Assembly (NCBI GenBank): GCA_021806235.1
Contig: JAJZXU010000026.1
Location: forward strand, 1 to 64,000
Origin: Thermoplasmata archaeon
Lineage (GTDB): Archaea > Thermoplasmatota > Thermoplasmata > Thermoplasmatales > Thermoplasmataceae
Reading direction: 5' to 3'
DNA: 64,000 nt
In this document: one piece after another, positions 35,348 through 45,009 of the stretch
How positions within the stretch are numbered: the stretch's first letter is position 1
Layout of the letters: every line of letters begins with the position of its first letter
Notes under the pieces: model-generated
What the model saw: only the letters and a program-made list of their open reading frames with translations
What the model was told of the DNA's origin: nothing
Database searches by the model: none
Translations under genes and position numbers: made by a program

Positions 35348-37417
35348 CTACTGCAGCATTCTTCCAGCCCATATGCTTAAATCATCAGGTTTAATAGGAG
35401 TTTCCCTTATTCTTTTACCTGTATTGAGCTCTATTGACCTTGCAAGGGCTACAGGTGTCCCTATTGTTGGCGCCTCTCCAAGGCCTTTGGCCCCATTTAA
35501 TGTTTCTGATGGATTTTCTATCCATTTTATATGGTACTCAGGTACATAGTCAGATGTTAACAGGCCTGCATCAGCTATGCTCCGTGTTGATAGCTGTCCC
35601 TCGGAATATTTCAGTGCTTCTGAAAATGTCTGTCCAATACCCTCCATTGCACCACCTATTATCTGTGCCTTTACATTCATTTCACTCAATACATTACCAA
35701 GGTCATAGTATGAATACCAGTTATCCACATTTATTTTTCCAGTTTTATCTACTGATGATGTTACCATATTAAAGTTAATTGAATTCACATCATAATTTAT
35801 TTCAGTGAATTTGTATTTATCAAAGCTTCCGGATAATAGTTTTCCTGGACTGTACTCACCGTATTTTTTTCTAATCTCATTTTTTATTTCCCTTGCAACG
35901 TATAGTAATGCAGAACCGCCGGCAAGTGCAGATCTGGATCCCCATGCTCCTATTCCCTTTTCCATCATTGATGTATCTCCATTTTCAAGTGTTATTATTT
36001 CCCTGTTTATTTTTAATTCTTTTTCAAGTATGTTTTTAACAAATATTTCGTGTCCCTGGCCATGTACATTGCCACCCAGATATACCTTTACCCTACCATT
36101 ATTTGCAATTATCCTTGCACTTTCGCCTGGCCTTGATGCCGGAATTAAAACAAAGAATGCTATGCCGGTTTTTTCTTTCTTTGATATATTTCTGTAGTTT
36201 AACTCATTTAAAGCGTTTTCCAGAAATGGTCTTGTAGCTTCCTTTATTTCCAGGCCAAGAGGTGATTTAAATGGTTTATCTGATGCATTGACTAATCTTA
36301 CATCGGCTATATCCATTTTTAATTTATCAGCTAACAGATCCATCATTCTTTCCATGAAAAATGCCGCTTCAGGTCTTCCTGCACCACGATATGGCCCCAT
36401 GGGAGCCTTGTTTGTAATTAAAGATGCTGCCTTAACATATGCATTTTCTATACTGTACGGCCCTGTTAACTGGTATGCTATAAATACTGGGGCAAATGAT
36501 CCGGTACCGGCATCGTATGCACCCGCATCAACGTATACATCCCCCTTTAATCCCGCGATTTTACCGTTGTTTTTTGCATAAATTTTTATTTTAGCTTTAG
36601 CTCCCCTGCCGGGATAGGCAGCCATTAAATGTTCCATTCTTGTTTCTATCCATTTTACAGGTTTTTTATATTTCATCGATGCATACGCTGCCATTACATA
36701 TTCAGGATAAAATGAACCTTTAACACCAAATGCTCCTCCTGTATCCGCCTGAATTACTATTACATCATTCTCATTAAGTTTCAATGATTCAACCAGGCCT
36801 GATTTTACAGACTGAACAGATTGTGTGGAAACGTAGAAATATAATTTACTGTCCCTATAATATGCAATGCATCCCCTTGTTTCTATTGGATTTGGTACAA
36901 TTCTCTCATTGAAAAATTCATCTTCCAGCATGATATCATAATCAATATCATTTTCATTAAAGTCCTTACCGAGATCCTGTGACGCCAGTATATTATTTTC
37001 TGTACCATTATGTAGCGGTTCGCCATGCAGCGATTCATCTATGCTGGAAATAGCTTTTAATGGTTCGTAATCCACTTTAACCGTATTCAATAAATCCTCA
37101 CTTTCGTATCTGGTTTTACCAAAAACTGCCGCTATAGGCTGCCCTTCGTAATTTACATAATCTGTAGCAAAAACATGTTCATGGTATACATTTTTATTTT
37201 CACTAGCACCCAGGGATGCCATTTCTCCAACCGCTGATTTATAATATGCATTGAAATCATTTGCATTCAGTCCGCCGGTTACATTACCTATCTTTGCCCT
37301 GCCATACTGGCTTCTATATACGGACATGTATAGCATATTATCAAATATTATATCATCAATATATTTTCCTTTGCCATCAACATAACGGTTTCTGTAGTCC
37401 ATAGGAGGTATAAACAT
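35348..37417 (-). CDS. Molybdenum hydroxylase large subunit (xanthine/aldehyde/CO dehydrogenase-like)
   Basis: The protein carries the molybdopterin cytosine dinucleotide domains of the xanthine-oxidase family. Visible motifs are VDGKGKYIDD at the N-terminus, GAFGVKGSFYPEYVMAAYAS, the MGPYRGAGRPEAAFFMERMMD segment, GGNVHGQGHEIFV and near the end GLGEAPTIGTPVALARS with the catalytic glutamate. It would hydroxylate an aldehyde or heterocycle. The usual FAD and 2Fe-2S subunits are not adjacent. The start is set at an ATG 13 codons inside the longest TTG-initiated frame. A function with other subunits encoded elsewhere is likely. Confidence 0.9.
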   Translation of the reverse strand: MFIPPMDYRNRYVDGKGKYIDDIIFDNMLYMSVYRSQYGRAKIGNVTGGLNANDFNAYYKSAVGEMASLGASENKNVYHEHVFATDYVNYEGQPIAAVFGKTRYESEDLLNTVKVDYEPLKAISSIDESLHGEPLHNGTENNILASQDLGKDFNENDIDYDIMLEDEFFNERIVPNPIETRGCIAYYRDSKLYFYVSTQSVQSVKSGLVESLKLNENDVIVIQADTGGAFGVKGSFYPEYVMAAYASMKYKKPVKWIETRMEHLMAAYPGRGAKAKIKIYAKNNGKIAGLKGDVYVDAGAYDAGTGSFAPVFIAYQLTGPYSIENAYVKAASLITNKAPMGPYRGAGRPEAAFFMERMMDLLADKLKMDIADVRLVNASDKPFKSPLGLEIKEATRPFLENALNELNYRNISKKEKTGIAFFVLIPASRPGESARIIANNGRVKVYLGGNVHGQGHEIFVKNILEKELKINREIITLENGDTSMMEKGIGAWGSRSALAGGSALLYVAREIKNEIRKKYGEYSPGKLLSGSFDKYKFTEINYDVNSINFNMVTSSVDKTGKINVDNWYSYYDLGNVLSEMNVKAQIIGGAMEGIGQTFSEALKYSEGQLSTRSIADAGLLTSDYVPEYHIKWIENPSETLNGAKGLGEAPTIGTPVALARSIELNTGKRIRETPIKPDDLSIWAGRMLQ

Positions 37418-37471
37418 AATTATAATATTAATATTACTGTAAAAACTTTGTAACAAATTATTTTTATTATA

Positions 37472-37669
37472 TTATTCTTCATTATCAGAACTCTGCATAA
37501 ATTTTATTAATTTAAGGTTATGTACTATTTCCCTTTTTATTATATCAGCTATTCCAATTCCCTCCTCCACTGATCTATTACATAATTCAACCGTTCTTTT
37601 ATGGTCTACAGTTATAAAATGTCCATCTCTGTCATAAATAATCATGTATCCCATATCACCGCAATCCAT
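37472..37669 (-). CDS. Unknown small protein upstream of the molybdenum hydroxylase
   Basis: The 65-residue protein MDCGDMGYMIIYDRDGHFIT continues into an acidic-basic helical part (CNRSVEEGIGIADIIKREIV). A minus-strand TATA box (TTTATAAATA, about 37692-37701) is in place for a short leader. It ends 54 bases before the hydroxylase start, so the two may share a transcript. No family was recognised. Confidence 0.55.
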   Translation of the reverse strand: MDCGDMGYMIIYDRDGHFITVDHKRTVELCNRSVEEGIGIADIIKREIVHNLKLIKFMQSSDNEE

Positions 37670-37755
37670 ATCTATACATGTTAAAATATTATTTATAAAT
37701 TTATGCAGTATTTTCCATATAAAAATAGTTATTTACGATATAATTATTACTGTCT

Positions 37756-38685
37756 ATGCTGGTAAAAAAGCTTGAAGTACCTATTGAGATCAGGGCATTA
37801 AAAACTGCAAATGTTTATTTTATAGATAATAATAATGATAAATTTATTTTTGATACAGGCATGTCAAAGAATTCATATGAATATATAAAATCAGATATAA
37901 ACATAAGTGACCTTGATTATATCATAATATCACATTTACACATAGATCATCTTGGCGGTGCCATGTATTTTAATGAAATAAATGATATACCCGTTTATAT
38001 AAGCAAAAACGATTATAATTATATAAAAAATTTTATTGTTAATAACGGCTCCTATTTTGATTCGTACAGGGATTTATTAAGAATAAATGGCGTTCCGGAA
38101 TTACTAACAAATATAATGTTCGAGGCACATCCACTTATAAAATTTATTGACTATTATAATGAATTAAATATGAAGATTCTTGATTTTACTCCAGATAATC
38201 TTGAGGTAATAGATGTGCCAGGGCACTCTCCCGGGTCAATAGTGCTTTATTCCGAATCAGAAAAGTCCTTGTTTTCAGGGGACCATATACTGAACAAAAT
38301 AACACCAAATATAAGTGTATATTCAAGGGATGAAGATTATTTGGGTTTATATATAGATAGCCTTGAAAAAATAAAAAATCTGGATGTAAAAACAGTTTAT
38401 CCCGGCCATGGAGATATTTTCCATAATTATAAGGAAAGAATTAATGCAATATTAGAGCACCATAATAACAGGGTTAACAGTATGTTAAAAATATTAAACT
38501 CATGGAAAAGTGCATATGAGGTTGCATCCGAAATAGAGTGGAGTAAAGGAAGAAAAATGGAAACAATGAATTATATGGAAAAAAATTTTGCAATTATGGA
38601 AACAATAACGCATCTAATATATATGCGCAATAAGAATTTAATAAGGATGGCTGATGATAATAATATAATTAAATATATGATATAA
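37756..38685 (+). CDS. Metallo-beta-lactamase fold hydrolase
   Basis: The metal motif ISHLHIDHLGGAMYF (HxHxDH), then VIDVPGHSPGSIVLYSES and LFSGDHIL, and a later YPGHGDIF show an MBL hydrolase of the glyoxalase II-like group. The C-terminal 80 residues are a helical extension (AYEVASEIEWSKGRKMETMN) seen in hydrolases of the LACTB2 type, so nucleic acid, thioester or lactone substrates are possible. The enzyme stands alone. Confidence 0.88.
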   Translation: MLVKKLEVPIEIRALKTANVYFIDNNNDKFIFDTGMSKNSYEYIKSDINISDLDYIIISHLHIDHLGGAMYFNEINDIPVYISKNDYNYIKNFIVNNGSYFDSYRDLLRINGVPELLTNIMFEAHPLIKFIDYYNELNMKILDFTPDNLEVIDVPGHSPGSIVLYSESEKSLFSGDHILNKITPNISVYSRDEDYLGLYIDSLEKIKNLDVKTVYPGHGDIFHNYKERINAILEHHNNRVNSMLKILNSWKSAYEVASEIEWSKGRKMETMNYMEKNFAIMETITHLIYMRNKNLIRMADDNNIIKYMI

Positions 38686-38743
38686 TAATAATTTTAGATT
38701 TTTTAAACAAATTTAATATAACATAATTTCGTTAAAGGCAAAA

Positions 38744-39466
38744 GTGAAGGCATTTAGAATATTATCAGTAATCGCCATAATTGTAATACTGTTAGGGGTT
38801 ACATATACCGGTATTGCCGCATATGATACCATGGAAACAGCGAAAAGCATATCAGTTTCGGATTATAAATCTGGCTTATCCGGTAGTGGCATTAATGCAT
38901 CGGCCCTAATTTCCGGTAATAATGCAGGCTTTTTCACATCAAAAATAATAGTAAATAATAATACATTAAATTTCAGGCCGGGAATAGAAGAGCATAAAAG
39001 AATCTATTTCAATGAAAGTTTCAGCACACTAATGAATAATGGATGGCCATTGAATAATGTATCAGTTTACAAAAATGTATCTATAACTACACCATCATAT
39101 CTATTCAATGCAAGCTCTAATATAGAAAAATACTATAATTTAGGCGCTCCATTCTATAATTTTAAAGTAATAAATTCCTCACTAATTGGTTCAAATAAAA
39201 CCTATAAAATGTACAACATAACCACATCATTCCACGATTATTTAAATTATAATCTAGGTAAAATTAACGGGTATAACCCCCTAATTCAGATACTTTACAA
39301 TAACTCAACCGCAGGGATAATAAAAAATATAACATTATCATACAATAAAATTTATCAGTACAACGGTACACTGAAATTACCCTCCGGTGTAAAATATGCA
39401 AATCTTACTTTCACATTGCCCGGTACAGATATAAAATGGGAGGAGAAAAATGTCAAAGTTAATTAA
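38744..39466 (+). CDS. Secreted or anchored protein of unknown function
   Basis: The 240-residue protein begins at GTG with a hydrophobic N-terminal segment (ILSVIAIIVILLGVTYTGIAAYD) and then an extracellular Asn-rich domain with many N-x-S/T glycosylation sites. No family recognised. Its 3' end overlaps the following membrane-protein gene by 17 bases, so the pair are likely partners at the cell surface. Confidence 0.6.
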   Translation: MKAFRILSVIAIIVILLGVTYTGIAAYDTMETAKSISVSDYKSGLSGSGINASALISGNNAGFFTSKIIVNNNTLNFRPGIEEHKRIYFNESFSTLMNNGWPLNNVSVYKNVSITTPSYLFNASSNIEKYYNLGAPFYNFKVINSSLIGSNKTYKMYNITTSFHDYLNYNLGKINGYNPLIQILYNNSTAGIIKNITLSYNKIYQYNGTLKLPSGVKYANLTFTLPGTDIKWEEKNVKVN

Positions 39467-39905
39467 TGGAATAATAAAATCAATGTTTTCTTTAGTATTT
39501 TTATTGCTATTTTTCTACGATTTATTACCATATGTTCATTCCTACCTGATTTCATATGGATTGAATCTAATGGACTTTGTTAATTCAATATACTATATAC
39601 CGGTTACAGTAATACTTATAATAACTGTGATGCTAAGGGAAATGCTATATTATAAATGGTACAGATATTTCTTTACAGCATTTTATGTAGCCGTTGAAGT
39701 CCTGTTACTGTATATATTATTAGATTCAGGAATATTATTAATAAACAAGGGTAGTTTTGGCCTGCCCGCATCCCTGATTATAAACTTCAGATATCTGTTA
39801 TATCTAATAATATTCTCAGAAATTTTGATTATAATATCAAAAATACTCAGGTCATTTTACATAAAAAATAAAATTAAAAATAAAACTGATGTATCTCAGA
39901 TTTAA
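39450..39905 (+). CDS. Membrane protein coupled to the anchored protein
   Basis: The 151-residue protein has about four hydrophobic helices (MFSLVFLLLFFYDLLPYVHS, YYIPVTVILIITVMLREML, FTAFYVAVEVLLLYILLD, LIINFRYLLYLIIFSEILIIIS) and a basic C-terminal tail. The start overlaps the gene upstream, which is the main reason to accept it. Function unknown. Confidence 0.6.
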   Translation: MSKLINGIIKSMFSLVFLLLFFYDLLPYVHSYLISYGLNLMDFVNSIYYIPVTVILIITVMLREMLYYKWYRYFFTAFYVAVEVLLLYILLDSGILLINKGSFGLPASLIINFRYLLYLIIFSEILIIISKILRSFYIKNKIKNKTDVSQI

Positions 39906-40050
39906 TAAAATGCAGTGATAAAAATGGCAATTTTATATTTTATAATTTTTGCCGGATATGTTAGCTGGAATTATAGTGATTGAAAATATAACTTTTAAAC
40001 CCCACCAGTGCCCTATATGTCCTGAATGCGGTAAGCTATACTGTTATTAT

Positions 40051-41736
40051 TCAATATTTTTTCATGAAATATTCATATTCGCCTTCCGCATTATTTTCCT
40101 TTCTATCCCTTTCTATGCCCCTCAATTCATTTCTCCGAATTTTCCCACTTATTGTCTTTGGCAATTCATTGGTGAATTCTATAATCTCTGGCAATTTATA
40201 GGGTGGCAGTAATTTTTTTACACTGTTAAATATCAACTTTGCCGTTTCTTCATTTTTATTGAATTCTGGTTTTAAAACAATAAATGCCTTGACCTTCTGA
40301 TATTTCAACCTATCCGGGCTGCCTATAACAGCGGACTCCAGAACACACTCACTCGTTATTATTGCACTTTCAACCTCAAATGGACCTATCCTGTAATCAG
40401 AATATTTTATGACATCATCTGATCTGCTGACAAAAAAGAAATGGTTATTATCATCTTTAAAGGCTTTATCTCCGGTTAGATAATAATTATTTATAAATAC
40501 ACTCTTATTTTTTTCCTTATCAGAATAGCTCAAAAACAAACCATAATTATTCTCATAATTTTTTACTGCTATTAATCCAGGTTCATAACTTTTATTAATT
40601 TCATTCATCTCATCATCCAGTAATACAATGTTATACAGTGGTGAAATTTTCCCCATGGATCCCGGTATAACTTTAGAACCTGGCATATTTCCTATGATTC
40701 CGGTACTTTCTGTTTGCCCGTAATAATCTCTTATCGTTGTACCAAATTTATTTTTCCATTTGTTTATTATTTCTGCATTCAGCGGCTCACCGGCACTTAC
40801 AGTTTCCTTTAATGAGTTTAATTTTATGCCATCCAGGTTTAGGGATAAAAATTGCCTCCATGCCGTTGGTGGTGCACAGAATGAATTAACATTATACTTT
40901 TCTAAAATTTCCAGATACCTTTTTGTATTTAATTTCCCTGAATAATCTACTGTTAATACCGTGGCACCAACACTTAATGGTGCAAAAAATGAACTCCATG
41001 CAAATTTTGCCCAGCCCGGGGAACTCAGATTATTATGTATATAGTTATTCCTTATTCCTGTTAACATTACATTCGATAGCTGGCCTAATGGATATAATAC
41101 TGAGCTATGATTTACCGTTTTCGGCATTCCCGTTGTACCTGATGTGAAATATTTTATAAAAATATCATTTATATTTAATTTTTCAGGTTCTGCATTAGAA
41201 TTCTCCTTATAAATTTCATCAAAATCTACACAGTCTTTAAAACTGTTTATAGCTATCTTCAACGGATTATTACTTAAGGAATTTATAATTTTCTTCATGT
41301 TATTTTCATCAGCTATAACAGCATCAGGCTCTACATTGGAAAATCTGTATTTTAACTCATATTCTGTTAAATTCGGCGCCAGTGGTATTAAAGTAAAGCC
41401 CGCTTTCAGTGATGCCATTATTATATACCACTGTTCTATTATTGCCGGGGTCATAACATATATTATTGAACCCTTCTTCATCCGGTTTTTTCTTAGAAAA
41501 TTTATTAATTTGTTATAATTAATATAGAATTCCTTATATTTAACTCTTTTTTCGGTGTCGTTGTCCATATTATAATATATTATGATATCCTTATCCTGAT
41601 TTATATATAATTTCTCAAACATATCTGAAACCCAGTTAAAGTTTGTATATGTTTTAGAATTTTTTAACTCTGTCAGCATACTCTCCCTTTCGTCAAATTT
41701 TTCATCAAAGTTTTTATAAAAATTCTGCAGTTCCAT
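40051..41736 (-). CDS. AMP-forming acyl-CoA synthetase
   Basis: The enzyme activates a carboxylic acid through an acyl-adenylate and links it to CoA. YFTSGTTGMPKTVNHS is the phosphate-binding loop, DYYGQTESTGIIGNMPG and YYLTGDKAFKD are the adenylate motifs, and LPKTISGKIRRNELRGIE carries the catalytic lysine of the C-terminal domain. At 561 residues it matches medium-chain or propionate/butyrate-CoA ligases. This would feed beta-oxidation, whose 3-hydroxyacyl-CoA dehydrogenase lies at 50.2 kb and the ETF system at 58-61 kb. Confidence 0.93.
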   Translation of the reverse strand: MELQNFYKNFDEKFDERESMLTELKNSKTYTNFNWVSDMFEKLYINQDKDIIIYYNMDNDTEKRVKYKEFYINYNKLINFLRKNRMKKGSIIYVMTPAIIEQWYIIMASLKAGFTLIPLAPNLTEYELKYRFSNVEPDAVIADENNMKKIINSLSNNPLKIAINSFKDCVDFDEIYKENSNAEPEKLNINDIFIKYFTSGTTGMPKTVNHSSVLYPLGQLSNVMLTGIRNNYIHNNLSSPGWAKFAWSSFFAPLSVGATVLTVDYSGKLNTKRYLEILEKYNVNSFCAPPTAWRQFLSLNLDGIKLNSLKETVSAGEPLNAEIINKWKNKFGTTIRDYYGQTESTGIIGNMPGSKVIPGSMGKISPLYNIVLLDDEMNEINKSYEPGLIAVKNYENNYGLFLSYSDKEKNKSVFINNYYLTGDKAFKDDNNHFFFVSRSDDVIKYSDYRIGPFEVESAIITSECVLESAVIGSPDRLKYQKVKAFIVLKPEFNKNEETAKLIFNSVKKLLPPYKLPEIIEFTNELPKTISGKIRRNELRGIERDRKENNAEGEYEYFMKKY

Positions 41737-41868
41737 AAAAAAGTATAGTGTAAAACATATAAAAACTTTATTTAAGTCTTCCAGTCAATCACTGCAATTA
41801 ATAGTAATTACCATTAACTATGTTATTCAGCTATTATTTTCTGGTATAATTTTATTTTATAATTAACT

Positions 41869-42688
41869 TTAAATATAATTGCCAGTCAGTGTATCAATAT
41901 CTATTTTTATCCTTTTTACTTCTTTTCTGCCCTTCTCTACTATAAATATGTCATTATCCTTAAAAATACTGTAGTTTTCATACTCAGTTACTATTCTCTT
42001 TGCAATTGCATTCTCTATAAGGCGATTCCTATCTATTAGATTTCCGAGATTTGTAAAACCATTGTCTACTGTATAAAATACCATACTATTATCATTTATA
42101 TCATTTATTTTAAATATTATACCTGATTTTTCAAAATATTCTATATACAAATCTATATCTTTTATATTAAACGACTTCTTAACACTGTTAATTGATATAC
42201 CTGGATTTTTAACCATATACAGCGATAAATCAAATAATTCATTAAAATTCTTTATATTATATTTTATGCACATTCTCTGTATCGAATTATATAGTATACT
42301 GTATAATACATTTTTATCCCCTGTTTCTATGTATTCTGTAAAGCCACCGGTATATAAATAATTATTTACATCCCATATTTATTTATGTATTCATTATATA
42401 AAATTGGTATTTTTTCTATATCCACATGTCTTTCATTCAATTTAAATTGAAATTTTTTACCCATAACTGTATAACTTGATCCGGTGTACAGCATACCACG
42501 ATTTTTTGATGTTTTTAATTTTGTTTCCCATGAATTGATTTTATTTAAAGTTCCAGGTAAAAATAACTGAAATTTCCGTACTCTTCAATGTATATATCAT
42601 CTTTCTGTATTTTATTTACCTCTTCCTGTATAAACTTATTATTAAAAGAATATTTAGTATTAATAAATTTTTCAAAGATGTTTTTCAT
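41869..42688 (-). pseudogene. Frame-broken DUF4143-type AAA ATPase
   Basis: Three minus-strand frames assemble one protein. The first begins MKNIFEKFINTKYSFNNKF and stops near 42560. The second has NSWETKLKTSKNRGMLYTGS, the sensor-like GSS motif of this ATPase family, and stops near 42370. The third starts DVNNYLYTGGFTEYIETG and continues through MCIKYNIKNFNELFDLSLYM and KNPGISINSVKKSF, the DUF4143 winged-helix part, to the end. No Walker A sequence survives. Such ATPases act as DNA-binding regulators or mobile-element-associated proteins. The gene is dead or needs two frameshifts. Confidence 0.65.
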
Positions 42689-42877
42689 CGCATCGATGTA
42701 TATTATAATTTATATTTAAAATTTTTATTTTCTACGAAGTTTTAAATATTAATAGATAAAGGCCTGTAATGACGATTTTAACATGATTTTTATACAGGCA
42801 ATACACCGTGTTATAGGGAAAATAATAATTATAAAAAGCTATAAAAAACTTTTTTAGTGATATACGATTATACTTTT

Positions 42878-43576
42878 ATGAACTGCGTAACCGTTAATAA
42901 TTTATCAAAAAACTATGATAAAAGGAGAGTGTTAAACAATATATCATTTTCATTAGAATGCAATAAAAGTTATTCATTAATAGGCCAGAATGGTGCAGGA
43001 AAAAGTACAATATTAAAAATACTGGCTGGTTTAATTGATTATACCGGTGATGTAACAATAAAGGAAGATAAACCCGGATCTGATAAATCTAAAAAATTGA
43101 TTGGATATCTGGCAGAGGATGCATCTCCATATATAAATCTAACCGTTAAGGAAAATTTACAGTATATAGCATCTTTAAGGGGCGTTCAGAATATGAATGA
43201 AAGATTATCATTTCTGGTTGATTTACTGGCCCTTAATCGTTATTTAAATATAATGACCTCAAGTTTATCAAGGGGAACAATGCAGAGGTTATCATTAGCA
43301 TTATCTATAGTACATAATCCGGAGATAGTACTGCTGGATGAACCGTTAAATTATATAGATATACCCACACAGGAAAAAATCATTCAATTTTTTAAAACAA
43401 TGAATTCAACATTTTTAATATCCACACATGTTATGTCAATAGCAGAGAGATTTGCAGAAAATATAATAATTATAAATGATGGTAATATAATATTCAATGG
43501 TAAATTATCAGAAATAGAATCCATGAGAAAAAATAACGAAACAATAGAAAGTGTAATATCAGGTATCATGTTATGA
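42878..43576 (+). CDS. ABC transporter ATP-binding protein
   Basis: Walker A GQNGAGKST, a degenerate signature SSLSRGTMQRLSLALS, Walker B IVLLDEPLNYIDIP and the switch-histidine region LISTHVMSIAERF are all present. The signature begins LSRG rather than LSGG. The start is the ATG giving MNCVTVNNLSKNY, preferred over a GTG seven codons upstream. It overlaps the permease gene by 4 bases, so both form one exporter of the ABC-2 type. Confidence 0.88.
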   Translation: MNCVTVNNLSKNYDKRRVLNNISFSLECNKSYSLIGQNGAGKSTILKILAGLIDYTGDVTIKEDKPGSDKSKKLIGYLAEDASPYINLTVKENLQYIASLRGVQNMNERLSFLVDLLALNRYLNIMTSSLSRGTMQRLSLALSIVHNPEIVLLDEPLNYIDIPTQEKIIQFFKTMNSTFLISTHVMSIAERFAENIIIINDGNIIFNGKLSEIESMRKNNETIESVISGIML

Positions 43577-45009
43577 AATACTCACTAACAAAATTGCTGT
43601 TAAAAACGAGAATACCGGATATTTTCTGGATATTTTTTATACTATTAATACCGGCATATTTCTTTATTTCCCTTATGATTTATTCTGTAAATATTCCAGG
43701 TCATCATTTAAACACTGGATTAATCCATGTTATAATACTGGCTGTATCAATTATTTCACTGTTTATTTTTATGCTTTCACATATAAACATAACAAAATCG
43801 GATAATGATCTTATTTTGGGAATACCTTTAAAGAAAATTGATATATTCAGGTCTTTTTATATATTGAATATTATTTTAATGCTCCCTGTTGCTGTTTTTT
43901 TAATAATATTTTCTGAATTTTTATTTTATGGTTATGATTTTTTAATTTCAATTGTTGATGCCCTAGTATTATTTTTATTATCAATCAATTTAAGTTTCAT
44001 TGATAGATATTTGATAAAAGATAAAATGAAAATGGTTATACCATCCCTATTCACAATTTTTTTAATTTTACCAATTTTTATAAATTTTGGTTACAGTATA
44101 ACATCAATATTTTCCGGATATATATTGAATGGAACAGTGATAGCAATATTATTATTTATTATAAGTTTTATTTACATGATAAAAAATACTAATAATTTAA
44201 ACGTAATTTATAATGATAAAAATCTAATAAAAGAAATAAAATCTGAAAATATAGGTGGCTCACCCCTAAAGGCAATGTACTTAAAAAATACATACCTTAT
44301 AAACGCGGTATATGCCTTCAACAACCTTGGAAAAACAAAGGTGTATAATAAGAGATTAAACATAAAAAAAATTTTATATATTTTTTCGGTAATTGCAGTA
44401 ATATATATTATTATAAATATACAATATTACAATACATTTATAGTCCTTTATTTCGATATATATATGGTAATTTTACTTCCACTGTATTACCAGATAGTTA
44501 CAAATCCTCTGGTAATATCCCTAGAACGGCCGTGGTTATCATTAACCTCTATGGATAACGGTAAATATATAAGAAATCTTGTTTTACTAAATGCCTTATC
44601 ATCATTTATTGCATTTATACCTGTGGTTTTAGCCACATTTATAATAATGATACTTCATTTTAATAATACAACCATTATTACATTTATTTATTTTTTGATA
44701 GTTCCGTATATTTTATCGGTTTTTTACCTGTATATTTCGGCACTGGTATCGCCATATCAGATAAGGGACGTAAAAGAATTTCAGCAATTTTCAATGCATA
44801 CAGGTGAAAGTCTGGTAAGGGCTATATTTCTCCTGATTTTATTCTTTATAACGGTAATACTGAATGGAATCACAGTATTTTTTCCCAAATTTATTATAAG
44901 CCTTGCGGTTTATTACATGATATTAATTGTATTAACAACAATAATGATTAATTCAAAAAAATTATCCAATCATGTATGCAAAAGATTAATAGATTCTCAT
45001 TTTGTATAG
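43573..45009 (+). CDS. Large ABC exporter permease
   Basis: The 478-residue protein has about twelve hydrophobic helices, twice the normal number for a half-size ABC-2 permease, with a hydrophilic middle loop (YNDKNLIKEIKSENIGGSPL). This suggests a one-chain permease of two similar halves. It is coupled to the ATPase by an ATGA overlap. Its 3' end overlaps the convergent MFS gene by 13 bases. The transported substrate is unknown. Confidence 0.8.
   Translation: MKYSLTKLLLKTRIPDIFWIFFILLIPAYFFISLMIYSVNIPGHHLNTGLIHVIILAVSIISLFIFMLSHINITKSDNDLILGIPLKKIDIFRSFYILNIILMLPVAVFLIIFSEFLFYGYDFLISIVDALVLFLLSINLSFIDRYLIKDKMKMVIPSLFTIFLILPIFINFGYSITSIFSGYILNGTVIAILLFIISFIYMIKNTNNLNVIYNDKNLIKEIKSENIGGSPLKAMYLKNTYLINAVYAFNNLGKTKVYNKRLNIKKILYIFSVIAVIYIIINIQYYNTFIVLYFDIYMVILLPLYYQIVTNPLVISLERPWLSLTSMDNGKYIRNLVLLNALSSFIAFIPVVLATFIIMILHFNNTTIITFIYFLIVPYILSVFYLYISALVSPYQIRDVKEFQQFSMHTGESLVRAIFLLILFFITVILNGITVFFPKFIISLAVYYMILIVLTTIMINSKKLSNHVCKRLIDSHFV

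Noticed and set aside
39949-40212. 87-codon frame with CPICPECGK near its start, zinc-finger-like
   Set aside because: Most of it is antisense to the acyl-CoA synthetase 3' end, and the rest of the frame is not protein-like.
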